From Closterium sp. NIES-65 (Eukaryota > Streptophyta > Zygnematophyceae > Desmidiales > Closteriaceae): 64,000 nt of DNA. The notes below the pieces were generated by a model that was not told the origin of the DNA, did no database searches, and saw nothing but the letters and a program-made list of their open reading frames with translations. Each line of letters opens with the position of its first letter. Position 1 is the stretch's first letter. Made by a program: the position numbers and the translations under genes. Positions 44,985 through 56,880 of this stretch are shown here, in pieces. The stretch is from NCBI GenBank assembly GCA_948144175.1, contig CANXME010002514.1, positions 124,001-188,000 on the forward strand, read 5' to 3'.

Positions 44985-46507
44985 GAAAGCGGTACAATGC
45001 AAATGGGTGCTAAGGATCAAGAGTGGCGACAAGGGGCAGGTCACCATCTACAAGAGTAGGTTGGTGGCTAAGGGGTTTATGCAGAAGGAGAAGCGGGACT
45101 TCAATGAGATCTTTGCTCCCACTGCCAAACCCCCTACCCTTCGTGTCTTGTTGGCAGATGCAGCCGTTAGTGGGAAGTTCATTATCCAGATGGACATATC
45201 AACGGCATTTCTCAACGGGATTTTAGAGGAGGAGGTGTTCATGACGCAGCCACCTGGGTATGAGGATGGTACGGGCAGGGTGTGCAAGCTGAAAAAGTTC
45301 ATCTACGGCTTGAAGCAGGCGCCACGCTGCTGGTACCAGAAGCTGGCAGCTGTTTTAGAGGAGATGGGATTCAGGACCAGCAGCTGTGATGAGAGCCTCT
45401 TTCTCAAGGGGGAAGGGGAGAAGCTGGTGCTGTTTCTGGTCTATGTGGACGACATTCTTCTCTTTAGCAGCAGCATGAAGGAGATCCAGAAGGTTCAGCA
45501 GCAGCTCATGGAGAACTTCAAGTGCAAGAACCTTGGGGAGGTAAAGTACTACCTCGGGATGCACGTGGAGAGGGATCTGGATCACATGTGGTTGAAGCTG
45601 CACCAGGAGAAGTTCATCAAGGAGCTTGGGGAGAAGTACGGAATTGAGAATGAGCGCAAGGTTGCAACTCCCCTGCCAGCAGAATTCAAGCTTGTGAAAG
45701 CTGCAGAGGATGAAGGGGTTGAAGCCGAGGAGCAGCAGCAATTTCAGTCCTTGGTGGGCAGCCTCTTGTATGCAGCAGTTCATACGAGACCCGACATCTC
45801 TTTCTCGGTTGGGCAGCTGGCTAGGGTAATGCAGAATCCATCAGAGGAGCAGGTGGATGCAGCTGAGCGTGTGGTGAAGTATCTGAACTCTCACCCAAGC
45901 ATTGGAGTTCAATACTCCGCATCTGCACAGGTGAAGCAGAAAGGAGTTGAGGTGCTGTAAGAGAAAGGGGAGAGGCTTGGAGAAGGCAAGCTTTTTCTCA
46001 CTTGGTTTACCGATGCTATGTGGGCCTCTGAGAAGGAGGATTCCTCATCTATGGGAGGATACATCTGCGTAGTTGGAGGAGGACCGGTTAGTTGGAGGTC
46101 AAAGAAGCAGACGGAGACAGCACTCTCTTCTGTGGAATCAGTGTACATGGCGATGTTCCATGGGGTGAAGGAGGTCATTTGGCTAAGGAGGCTTGTTGGA
46201 GGAGATTGGCCAGGAGCAAAAGGTTGCTACGCCGCTGTTTTGTGATAGCAAGGGAGCTCTTGGGATGGCCAGGAACGCTGTGCTTCATGGGCTCAATAAG
46301 CACATGCGTATCAAGTGGCACTGGCTGCGTAAGGAGGTGAAGAGGGGGACGGTGAATCCGATCTACATCAAGACTCACCAGCAGCCAGCAGACTTCCTCA
46401 CCAAGAGGCTTGCGGATGAGCCTCATTGGCGTTGTGTGCGCATGAGTGGAATGAGCATGAACTAGTATGGAATGATGGGGATGCAGCCGGCAGGCTGAGG
46501 GGGAGTG

Positions 46508-47599
46508 TGTTGGGTGCAAATTCACATTGCACGACATCCTGCCGTCTGTTTGTACGAGTATGCGTGTGCGAATGCATTTGCGTGTGAATGGTATGTTCGT
46601 GTGTTTGTTTGCTTTCGCAATTTTCGCTTGAAGCATTTGCAGGTACTCGCACAATGTACGCTTCGGCATAACATTGTACGCGCTATGAACAGTACAAGCA
46701 GAAAGGACGAGCTCGCAAAGGAACCCAAGATGGAAGCTTTGTGGTTCGGCTTACTTGATTGCGCAGATTCAGTTCTATCCTACTCGAAATTGTACTGTTT
46801 TGTTCGGTTGACTATAGTATAGCAGAGCAGGCACTATAGGGGTACAATTTAGGTGAAGGTTGGATGTTGTTTGTCTGTATCTGCATGCTACAGGGCCAGG
46901 GGAAACCAGCGGAACCAGCGTTTGGCTGGTTGGGCAAAGACAAAACAGGTTCTGTTTTTAGGACCTGAACCTGGTTGTTATTTTCCCAGATTGGAAAAAC
47001 AGAACCAGAGGTTGTTCACCAACCACCCACCTGCTATTTTGTCCAGCCAGGTTGGTTCTGTTGCTTGGAATTATTTGGGATCATCCCTGGTTGTTCCCAG
47101 GTTGTTTCCGAAGGTCCTTGCCAGCTAGAGCTATTTATTCCTTCTCTGTTTGTACCTGAATATAGTGAAATTGATTCAAGCGAATTCCTTCCTTGCTGGA
47201 ATTTCCTTTCTACGCGGTGCGACGGCGGAATGCTACCCGAGTCAAACGCAAGTACGCTAGCACTCGAACGCTAGGCAAACGCTGTCCGAGCCATAACTTA
47301 GTAATGGCAGAACTTTTCGCGAGGCAATTTCATACATTTTAAAGCTCTTGGAGCGAGCTTCGATATAGTAAATTCTCAGTTTAACCGGAACAGCGATCTG
47401 CACAATACGCTGCGCGACGTTCAAGGTACTCTTGCTGTTTTGACTAAGTCCCTCTTGATCCCTCTCTACAAACTCGGACCCGAGGATAGGGGCTGGTCTT
47501 GTACCAGGCACCCAAGGACCCTTGGAGGTGACCCCGAGGAGAGGTTTTAAGTTTGATAAAGTCTTAATAGCTTGAGTTTATTAGGCCCTTACACCAACA
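46508..47599 (+). repeat. Cop-N LTR, 3' LTR of copy B
   Basis: 1,092 bp, clearly diverged from the 5' LTR at 20996, most of all near 47330-47400. Immediately to its right lies minus-strand copy C. Confidence 0.93.
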
Positions 47600-50595
47600 A
47601 TCTCAGCTCCAAGGAACTAACCACCCCGATCTGTCCTAATCTGCTTCACCACACACTTCTCTTGCTTCTCCACGAACGGCAGCCAATCGTCATGAATCGT
47701 GGAGGCGGCGTGTTCTTTCCTTCAGCGGATACGCCCACATTAGCCTGCTCCAGTCATCCACAATGGTTAGGAAATACCGCTCCCCCTTGTGCCCTTGCAC
47801 CGGCAGCGGCCCCACCATGTCCATGTGGACCAGCTCCAACGGCTTTTTGCTCCTGCCAGCCACACTATGGAAGGGGAAACGGGTGAACTTTGAAAGGAGG
47901 CAAATTTCACAGTTATCATCGGGTGGTTGTCCGTTCAGCTTCAAGCCCTTAACGGCTCCATCCTTCTCCAGCTGCTTCAGCAAAGGCATTGCGACATGCC
48001 CCAAACGTCGGTGTGCCGTTGCCCAATCTGTCTCCCAAGATCTGGCCGACACTTTCACACCAACCCCTCCAACGGCGTTGAATTCCCCCTGGGATGCAGA
48101 CCCCTCTCTAACCTGCCCCCCACCATGCCACGCCAGCGCCGGCAGCTGCCACATAGATCTGTACACGTCCTTGCTCTCGTGCAGATCCCAAAGCACCCGA
48201 TTGCCCAGCTTCCCCTTGTAAGTGCGAGCCCCATCTGTGTTGGTGTTCACCCCAGCCTTGCCAAGCTTACGGAGGGAGATAAGGTTGGCCTTCAGGTCAG
48301 GGACGAGGAGAACGTCGTGCAGCACCACCGGCTTGCCATCCGCTCCCTTAAACGCAGCTCATCCCGCACCAGCCACCTTCAACATGTGTCCAGAGGCAGA
48401 GCACACCTCATTAATCGGTGCAGCGCGTACGTCGTCCAGCAGGTCCTTGCGCGGCGTCATTGTCCAAGCAGCGCCCGTGTCCAACACCCAATAGTCTAGG
48501 GGGTGCAGCTCTGCTCCAACCTTAGCAGATGCGTCTCCTTGCTCCCCCTTGTCTCCCACATGGAAGAATTGGCCCGCGGTGCGCTCCTTCTTCTTTTCCG
48601 CACCGGCTTTGCCCTTCGGGTTGTTGTCGGACGAATCAGCGACCATGTTGGCGCCGTTTTTTCTGGTTCCTGCGCGCGCCGCCATCCTGGTGACGATTCT
48701 GGGGGGTCCATCCATCGGTTTTCTTATAGCACAAAAACCAGGGGTGCCCTTCCTTCTCACAATACCAGCAACTCCCTTTCATTTTGCCACCAGCACCCGA
48801 CTTGCCCCCACGTCCAGATTTCGCACCGCGACCCCAACCGGTACCTCCTTGTTGGTCGTTGGAGTCGTCGTCTTTCTTTGCACCGCGTCCAGCACCACCG
48901 AAGCCACGTCCTCTGCCACGTCGGCTCCCTTGCATCCCGTAGCCGCTGCTGCCGTCGTCTCCACCCCTCAGTTGGCGGCGACGGAAGTCCTCCTCCAGAA
49001 TCTTCGTCCGCACCCACTCGAGCGTCCACAAGCTCTGGTTCTGCGGCAGGCTCAATCCGCTCGTGAATTGAAGCCATGATTCCGGCAGCAGCGAGAGCAT
49101 CTTCAGGCACTTGGTCTGCTCTGGGTAGGTGATTCCCGCGATCGCCAGCTTCGCGTAGAGATCACGCATCTTGTCCAGGATGGGTTGCACCGGCTCTCCC
49201 TCGCTTAAGCGCAACGCGGACAGCTCCCTCTCCATCATGAGCGTCCCAGCGACGGAGGTAGGGGCGTGCAGCTCCTTCAACACCGTCCACGCCTTCGGAC
49301 CGCACTCAACCTCCGGCAGCAGGTGCATGACATGGTGACGCTGGTTCAGCTCCAAACTCTACGACATCAAGTAGTAGCCAGCCGAGGCGCGCTCGTCCCA
49401 ATCTTCCTGAAGGGCGGGGTCACTCGGTCTAGGCTCCTCCCCAATCATTAGTTTCAGCAATCAGATCTGACGGAAATAAAGTTGCATTTTCCAGGCCCAA
49501 TCATCATAGCCCTCACCATTGAACTTCTCGACGGTGAAGTTTTTCAGCACCTCCTTGATCAGCGAGCCCTGGCTTGTTCGCGCTCCCCTTGGCGCAGAAA
49601 CACCAGAATCATGGCTGCCGCTACGATCTTGGGCTGAAGATTCACCAGCTACCGTCGAGGTGTTGCCCGCCATAGCTACCTATATCAAGGATCAGTATAA
49701 TGCAGCTCTGATACCAGCTTGTTGGTGTAAGGGCCTAATAAACTCAAGCTCTTAAGACTTTATCAAACTTAAAACCTCTCCTCGGGGTCACCTCCAAGGG
49801 TCCTTGGGTGCCTGGTACAAGACCAGCCCCTATCGTCGGGTCCGAGTTTGTAGAGAGAGGGATCAAGAAGGACTTACTCAAAACAGCAAGAGTACCTTGA
49901 ACGTCGCGCAGCGTATCGTGCAGACCGTCGATCAGATTAAGCTGAGAATTTTCTATATCGAAGCTCACTCTAAGAGCTTTAAAATAAGCCAAGTTGCCAT
50001 GCGAAAAGTTCTGCCATTACGGAGTTATGGCTCGGACAGCGTTAGCCTAGCGTTGGAGTGCTAGCGTACTAGCGTTGACTCGGGTAGCATTCCGCCGTCG
50101 CACCGCGTAGAAAGGAAATTCCAGCAAGGAAGGAATTCGCTTGAATCAATTTCACTATATTCAGGTATAAACAGAGAAGGAATAAATAGCTCTAGCTAGC
50201 AAGGACCTTGGGAATCAACCTGGGAACAACCAGGGATGATCCCAAATAATTCCAAGCAACAGAACCAACCTGGCTGGAGAAAATAGCAGGTGGTAGGTTG
50301 GTGAACAACCTCTGGTTCTGTTTTTCCAACCTAGGAAAACAACAACCAGGTTCAGGTCCTAAAAACAGAACCTGTTTTGTCTTTGCCCAACCAGCCAAAT
50401 GCTGGTTCCGCTGGTTTCCCCTGGCCCTGTAGCATGCAGATACAGACAAACAACATCGAACCTTCACCTAAATTGTACCCCTATAGTGCCTGCCCTACTA
50501 CACTATAGTCAACCAAACAAAACAGTACAATTTCGAGATGCATAGAACTGAATCTGCGCAACCAAGTAAGCTGAACCACCAAGCTTCCATCTTGG
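47600..50595 (-). mobile_element. Cop-N copy C: 5' part, minus strand
   Basis: On the minus strand, from right to left: part of the 5' LTR (49720-50595), primer-binding site at about 49705-49716, Gag start near 49673, zinc knuckle, protease (DTGA) and the first part of integrase, which ends at 47600 where copy B begins. The reverse transcriptase half is not seen next to it. The coding part has a few breaks. Its join to B at ATCTC suggests B, or one parent of B, inserted here. Confidence 0.88.
49720..50595 (-). repeat. Cop-N LTR of copy C, partial
   Basis: Reverse-orientation LTR starting TGTTGGTGTAAGG on the plus strand. It gives way at about 50595 to a second reverse LTR piece that restarts at an internal LTR position. 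Confidence 0.88.
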
Positions 50596-50607
50596 CTTAT
50601 TTGCGTC

Positions 50608-51449
50608 GCGAAGCTCACTCTAAGAGCTTAGTTGCATCGCGAAAAGTTCTGCCATTACGAAGTTATGGTTCGGACAGCGTTAGCGTAGCGTTGGAGTGCT
50701 AGTGTGTAGCGTTGACTCGGATAGCATTCCGCCGTCGCACCGCGTAGAAAGGAAATTCCAGCAAGGAAGGAATTCGTTTGAATCAATTTCACTATATTCA
50801 GGAACAAACAGAGAAGGAATAAATAGCTCTAGCTAGCAAGGACCTTGGGAATCAACCTGGGAACAACCAGGGATGATCCCAAATAATTCCAAGCAACAGA
50901 ACCAACCTGGCTGGACAAAATAGCAGGTGGTAGGTTGGTGAACAACCTCTGGTTCTGTTTTTCCAACCTGGGAAAACAACAACCCGGTTCAGGTCCTAAA
51001 AACAGAACCTGTTTTGTCTTTGCCCAACCAGCCAAATGCTGGTTCCGCTGGTTTCCCCTGGCCCTGTAGCATGCAGATACAGACAAACAACATCCAACCT
51101 TCACCTAAATTGTACCCCTATAGTGCCTGCCCTGCTACACTATAGTCAACCAAACAAAACAGTACAATTTCGAGTTGGATAGAACTGAATCTGCGCAATC
51201 AAGTAAGCCGAACCGCAAAGCTTCCATCTTGGGTTCCTTTGCAAGCTCATCCTTTCTGCTTGTACTGTTCATAGCGCGTACAATGTTATGCCGAAGCGCA
51301 CATTGTGCGAGTACCTGCAAATGCTTCAAGCGAAAATTGCGAAAGCAAACAAACACACGAACATACCATTCACACGCAAATGCATTCGCACACGCATACT
51401 CGTACAAACAGACGGCAGGATGTCGTGCAATGTGAATTTGCACCCAACA
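50608..51449 (-). repeat. Second reverse Cop-N LTR piece (5' LTR of rearranged copy E)
   Basis: Covers the front of the LTR as read on the minus strand, ending at 51449 with the LTR start. The flanking five bases 51450-51454 read ACAAG on the minus strand, matching ACAAG at 54058-54062 on the plus strand. Confidence 0.85.
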
Positions 51450-51779
51450 CTTGTGACCCTGAACCGGCAGCGGCCCCACTAAGTCCATGTGGACCAGCTC
51501 CAACGGCTTCTTGCTCCTGCCAGCCACACTATGGAAGGGGAAACGGGTAAACTTTGAGATTAAACAGATTTCAGAATTCTCATCAGGTGGCTGTCCGTTC
51601 AGCTTCAGGCCCTTAACAGCTCCATCTTTCTCCAATTGCTTCAATAAGAGCATTGCCACATGCCCCAAGCGTCGGTGTGCCGTTGCCCAATCAGTCTCCC
51701 CAGATCTGGCCGACACTTTCACACCAACCCATCCAACGGCATTGCACTCCCCCTGGGATGCAGACCCCTCTCCAGCCTG
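51450..51779 (-). other. Minus-strand Cop-N pre-integrase and integrase piece
   Basis: Encodes the Cop-N segment from the protease/pre-integrase linker to the integrase start (TDWATAHRRLGHVAM, then LELVHMDLVGPLP). It ends at ACAAG next to the LTR. The same Cop-N segment continues on the opposite strand at 54058. Confidence 0.85.
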
Positions 51780-52093
51780 CAACCCATCCTGGACAAGATG
51801 CGTGATCTCTACGCGAAGCTGGCGATCGCGGGAATCACCTACCCAGAGCAGACCAAGTGCCTGAAGATGCTCTCGCTGCTGCCGGAATCGTGGCTTCAAT
51901 TCACGAGCGGATTGAGCCTGCCGCAGAACCAGAGCTTGTGGACGCTCCAGTGGGTGCGGACGAAGATTCTGGAGGAGGACTTCCGTCGCCGCCAACTGAG
52001 GGGTAGACACGACGGCAGCAGCGGCTACGGGATGCAAGGGAGCCGATGTGGCAAAGGACGTGGCTTCGGTGGTGCTGGACGCGGTGCAAAGAA
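51780..52093 (+). other. Plus-strand Cop-N Gag piece in the rearranged patch
   Basis: Matches the Gag region from about residue 165 to 270 of Cop-N (LRDLYAKLAIAGITYPEQ onward). It changes abruptly to minus-strand sequence on the left and to reverse transcriptase sequence on the right. Confidence 0.85.
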
Positions 52094-52974
52094 TTGAGAT
52101 AAGTATGGGATTGAGAATGAGCGCAAGGTTTGCAACTCCCCAGCCAGCAGAATTCAAGCTCGTGAAAGCTGCAGAGGATAAAGAGGTTGAAGCCGAGGAG
52201 CAGCAACAATTTCAGTCCTTGGTGGGCAGCCTCTTGTATGCAGCAGTTCACACGAGGCCCGACATCTCTCTCTCGGTTGGGCAGCTGGCTAGGGTGGTGC
52301 AGAATCCATCAGAGGAGCAGGTGGATGCAGCTGAGCGTGTGGTGAAGTATCTGAACTCTCACCCAAGCATTGGAGTTCAATACTCCGCATCTGCACAGGT
52401 GAAGCAGAAAGGGGTTGAGATGCTGAAAGAGAAGGGGGAGAGGTTTGGAGAAGGCAAGCTTTTTCTCACTTGCTTTACCGATGCTACGTGGGCCTCTGAG
52501 AAGGAGGATTCCTCATCTGTGGGAGGATACATCTGCGTAGTTGGAGGAGGACCTGTTAGCTGGAGGTCAAAGAAGCAGACGGAGACAGCACTCTCTTCCA
52601 TGGAGTCGGAGTATATGGCAATGTTTCATGGGATGAAAGAGGTGATTTGGCTGAGGAGGCTGTTGGAGGAGATTGGCCAGGAGCAAAAGGTTGCTACACT
52701 GCTGTTTTGTGATAGCAAGAGAGCTCTTGGGATGGCCAGGAACGCTGTGCTTCATGGGCTCAATAAGCACATGCGTATCAAGTGGCACTGGCTGCGTAAG
52801 GAGGTGAAGAGGGGGACGGTGAATCCGATCTACATCAAGTCTCACCAGCGGCCAGCAGACTTCCTCACCAAGAGGCTTGCGGATGAGCCTCATTGGCGTT
52901 GTGTGCGCATGAGTGGAATGAGCATGAATTAGTATGGAATGATGGGGATGCAGCCGGCAGGCTGAGGGGGAGTG
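52094..52974 (+). other. Plus-strand Cop-N reverse transcriptase end and RNase H
   Basis: Runs from the end of reverse transcriptase (EFKLVKAAEDKEVEAEEQQQ) through RNase H (TDATWASEKED, THQ-type tail) to the purine-rich tract, directly before the LTR at 52975. Probably the 3' part of copy E. Confidence 0.88.
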
Positions 52975-54057
52975 TGTTGGGTGCAAATTCACATTGCACG
53001 ATATCCTGCCGTCTGTTTGTACGAGTATGCGTGTGCGAATGCATTTGCGTGTGAATGGTATGTTCGTGTGTTTGTTTGCTTTCGCAATTTTCGCTTGAAG
53101 CATTTGCAGGTACTCGCATAATGTGCGCTTCGGCATAACATCGTACGCGCAATGAACAGTACAAGCAGAAAGGACGAGCTCGCAAAGGAACCCAAGATGG
53201 AAGCTTTGCGGTTCGTCTTACTTGATTGCGCAGATTCAGTTCTATCCAACTCGAAATTGTACTGTTTTGTTTGGTTGACTATAGTGTAGCAGGGCAGGCA
53301 CTATAGGGGTACAATTTAGGTGAAGGTTGGATGTTGTTTGTCTGTATCTGCATGCTACAGGGCCAGGGGAAACCAGCGGAACCAGCATTTGGCTGGTTGG
53401 GCAAAGACAAAACAGGTTCTGTTTTTAGGACCTGAACCTGGTTGTTGTTTTCCCAGGTTGGAAAAACAGAACCAGAGGTTGTTCACCAACCTACCACCTG
53501 CTATTTTGTCCAGCCAGGTTGGTTCTGTTGCTTGGGATCATCCCTGGTTGTTCCCAGGTTGATTCCCAAGGTCCTTGCTAGCTAGAGCTATTTATTCCTT
53601 CTCTGTTTGTACCTCAATATTGTGAAATTGATTCAAGCGAATTCCTCCCTTCCTGGAATTTCGTTTCTACGCGGTGCGACGGCAGAATGCTACCCGAGTC
53701 AACGCTAGTACGCTAGCACTCCAACGCTAGACAAACGCTGTCCGAGCCATAACTTCGTAATGGCAGAACTTTTCGCGAGGCAACTTGGATTATTTTAAAG
53801 CTCTTAGAGTGAGCTTCGATATAGGAAATTCTCAGCTTAATCCGATCAACGGTCTGCACGATACGCTGCGCGACGTTCAAGGTACTCTTGCTGTTTTGAG
53901 TAAGTCCCTCTTGATCCCTCTCTCTACAAACTCGGACCCGAGGATAGGGGCTGGTCTTGTACCAGGCACCCAAGGACCCTTGGAGGTGACCCCGAGGAGA
54001 GGTTTTAAGGGTGATAAAGTCTTAATAGCTTGAGTTTATTAGGCCCTTACACCAACA
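52975..54057 (+). repeat. Cop-N LTR, 3' LTR of copy E
   Basis: 1,083 bp, followed by ACAAG and then integrase sequence of copy F, so E had inserted into the integrase region of F. Confidence 0.93.
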
Positions 54058-56254
54058 ACAAGGGGGGAGCGGTACTTTCTGACCATAATGGATGATTGGA
54101 GCAGGCTTATGTGGGCATATCCGTTGAAGCAGAAGGACCATGGCGCCTCTACGATACGGGAAGATTGGCTGCCATTCGTGGAGAAGCAAATAGAGTGTGT
54201 CGTGAAGCGGATTAGGACAGATCGGGGTGGTGAGTTTCTTGGAGCTGAGATGACGGCCTGGCTCAAGAAGCAGGGCATCCAGAGGGAGCTGACCATGGCT
54301 TACACCCCACAGTCTAACGGTGTAGCAGAACGGGCGAACCGGACAATTCTGGAGACAGCTAGGGCGCTGCTCATAGAATCTGGGCTGGGCAACTCCATGT
54401 GGCCCCATGCTGTTCGGCACGCTACCGTCGCTAGGAACAGGGTACTCACCAAGGTTGGGGATGACTCGTGGGTGCCGTTGGAGAGGTGGCTTGGGAGGAA
54501 GCCGCCGGTGGAGATGCTGAGGGTGTTCGGTTGCATGGCAGTCGCCCACGTCCCCAAGACCTACCGCAGTAAGTTGGGGGCAAGTGCAATCTGGTGTGTG
54601 CATTTGGGGCTAGCTGCTGAGAGCAAGGGATGGCTGCTATGGGAACCTTCCAAGGGTGTGTTGTTTGACAGCAGGGATGTGAAGTTTGTTGAGGGCATGA
54701 TGTATGGCAGCTGGGAGAAACAGCCGGAGGCCAGGGTGTCCCAGCAGATGGAGCAGATCACCATGCAGCTGGACCTGACTCCTAGTGTGTGGGAGAAGGG
54801 AGAGGAGGTAGCTGCAGAGGGTGGTGATGGAGAGAAGGTGCAGGAGGCACCTGTTGGTGGAGGTGATGGTGTGGAGACTAGCGGTAGCACTAGTGGAGCT
54901 GCTGGATCCGAGGGAGGAGAGCAGCAGCAGGAAAAAACTAAAAAGCCGAAGGGTGTTTTTATGAAGGGATGGGAGACACCCGTCTCCAGGCCAGGACATA
55001 CCCGTATGGCCACTAAGAAGCTGACTGCAGGAGCTGATGTAGCGGAACAGCAGGGATGGGTGGGAGGAAGGGGAAGGGCAGGACGAAAGGGGAGGAAGGG
55101 AGCCGCATGCAGGGGCGAAGGGAGGGATGGAGAAGGAATGAGGGTGGGAGGGGCAGCACAGACTCTCGAAGAGTTGAGAATAGAGCATGGCACTGGGAGC
55201 AACAAACTAACCAGCCTCCCCGTGCGTGCACTCGGCATGAGAGAATCAAAGGAGAGAGTTGAGAAAGATTGGGTTGGAACCTGTAGAGGTCATTAGTGGG
55301 TGTGTGCTTCTGGAGAGTAGCAGCAGCTGCGGATCCACGTACCCACGCACGCCCACCACTGCATGCTCGCCACCCCCTGCAGCCCCGCGTGTCACATAGT
55401 CAAACCCTGCAATCTTCGCCTTGCCATGGCGTTTTATGGGACAAGGGTGGTACAGTGACGTGCGGGATGGCCTCATGTTGCGTGGCCGGGCAGGAGGGGG
55501 GGGGTAGAGGGAGACAGAGAATCGCTTGGTACAGCATCAGAATAATGGCGCAGGGGGGTAACCCAGTGGTCCTTTATGGATCTTGCTCTGCTCCACAACA
55601 CGACATGAGTGTGCAGCATGTTTGCGAGTCGTGTGATAACGTGTGGAGGATGGTGGCCTCACAGCACACACACTCACCTGCATGCTGCCATCCAGAAAAA
55701 CGCTTCTAAGGCAAAGGCAGCGATGCAAGATGCCAAAGCTGTGCAGATACTCCAACCCGTGCGCCACTCCTATGAGAATGCCCAGCCGCTGCTGCAGGGT
55801 CAAAGGCACGCCGCTGCAACCTGCAAGGGCAAGAGAAAGAATACACTGTAGGGTAGAAATCATGGACCAACGTAACGGAATAAAACGCATGCGATGGACA
55901 GATGTCATGCAAGCAGACACAGTAGGGCCAAACGCACAAAAGGAGTACACGCAGCGAGGACCAGAGCGGGGGAAAGGAAGAACAGGCAAGCACCTGCATA
56001 TTTGGAATTGGCATGGGCACCTACTGTGATTACTGGGACGTGGACTCAGTGAGAACGAGAGGTGTGTGTGTGATGCGGCATGCGTGACCCACCCGGTTGA
56101 AACTGGTCGAGCAGGCTGCCAGCAGGCATGGATTCATACACCACGACCTTCTCCCACCGGCCCTGCTTGTCTTGCTCGTCGCAGTACCCCAGCAGCCGCA
56201 CCAGGTTGGGGGTGGTTCTTGTTGCCCATCTCCGTCACCTGCTTGCCCCTTGAT

Positions 56255-56400
56255 GGCGCGCACGCCAGGGGGAGGGGGGCGGGGAAGGCACGCCAGGGGG
56301 CGGGGGGGGGGAGGGAGGAGGCACGCCAGGGGGAGGGGGGGGGGGGGGGAGGCACGCCAGGGGGAAGGGGGCGGGGAAGGCACGCCAGGGGGGGAGGGCG
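56255..56400. repeat. G-rich minisatellite in a kinase intron
   Basis: Five or so units built on GGCACGCCAGGGGG plus runs of G and GGGAAGG, period about 30-34 bp. It lies in the intron between the first two kinase exons. The plus strand has many G runs that could form quadruplexes. Confidence 0.7.
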
Positions 56401-56846
56401 GAGAAGGAAGGGTGGAGGGCGGAGAAGGAAGGGTGGGGGACGGGTGGGATGGGAGGGAGAGGGTAAGACGAGGGGAGGAAGCAGTTCTTCAAACGTGTAC
56501 TTTCCTCCTTCGCCTGCATCGGCTCCACAGACTGGGCTGGTAATGTGGCAGTATGACAGTATCAGACGGGCTTCCAGTGGGGCACGAGGCGACAATGCAG
56601 AGCTGATTCCCATGGGAAATGTGTGAGCGCGTGGGTTCTGTGGGTGAACCAGCACAATCCAATAACTATAATTTTGAGCGGCCCAGTTGAGGAGGTTGCA
56701 GGATCTCAGCCCTTCACTTTCATTCTCTCTCCTCCCTTCACCTCTGCCTGTTGCACCTTCCCCCTCTCCTCCCCATCATCTCTCCTCTCTCCGATCTCCA
56801 GCACCACATTCTTCTATCGTCCCCTTTCCCCAACACCCCCACCACT

Positions 56847-56880
56847 CCCCCCCCCCCCCCCTCCTCTCCTCATCCCCCCC
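56847..56880. repeat. C-rich low-complexity tract
   Basis: A run of about 14 C followed by CTCCTCTCCTC and another C run, in the same intron region. Confidence 0.7.

Larger units (their letters stand above)
20996..47599 (+). mobile_element. Cop-N copy B, split by two nested insertions
   Basis: Parts: 5' LTR 20996-22079; primer-binding site 22083-22094; coding from 22126 to 24342, resuming 37326-38129 and again 44990 to about 46465; 3' LTR 46508-47599. The gaps are the G/H tandem array (24343-37320) and copy I (38130-44984), each with its own 5-bp duplication. The coding region has about four breaks. The two LTRs differ at many positions and the flanking bases (ATTTT left, ATCTC right) do not match. 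B may therefore be a hybrid of two insertions rather than one. It is older than G, H and I. Confidence 0.88.

Noticed and set aside
20991-47604. ATTTT/ATCTC as a decayed target duplication of copy B
   Set aside because: Only three of five bases agree and the rest of neither target continues on the far side.
56134-56655. Proline-rich minus-strand frames over the G/C-rich tract
   Set aside because: Low-complexity translation of the intron minisatellite; splice sites on both sides place it in an intron.
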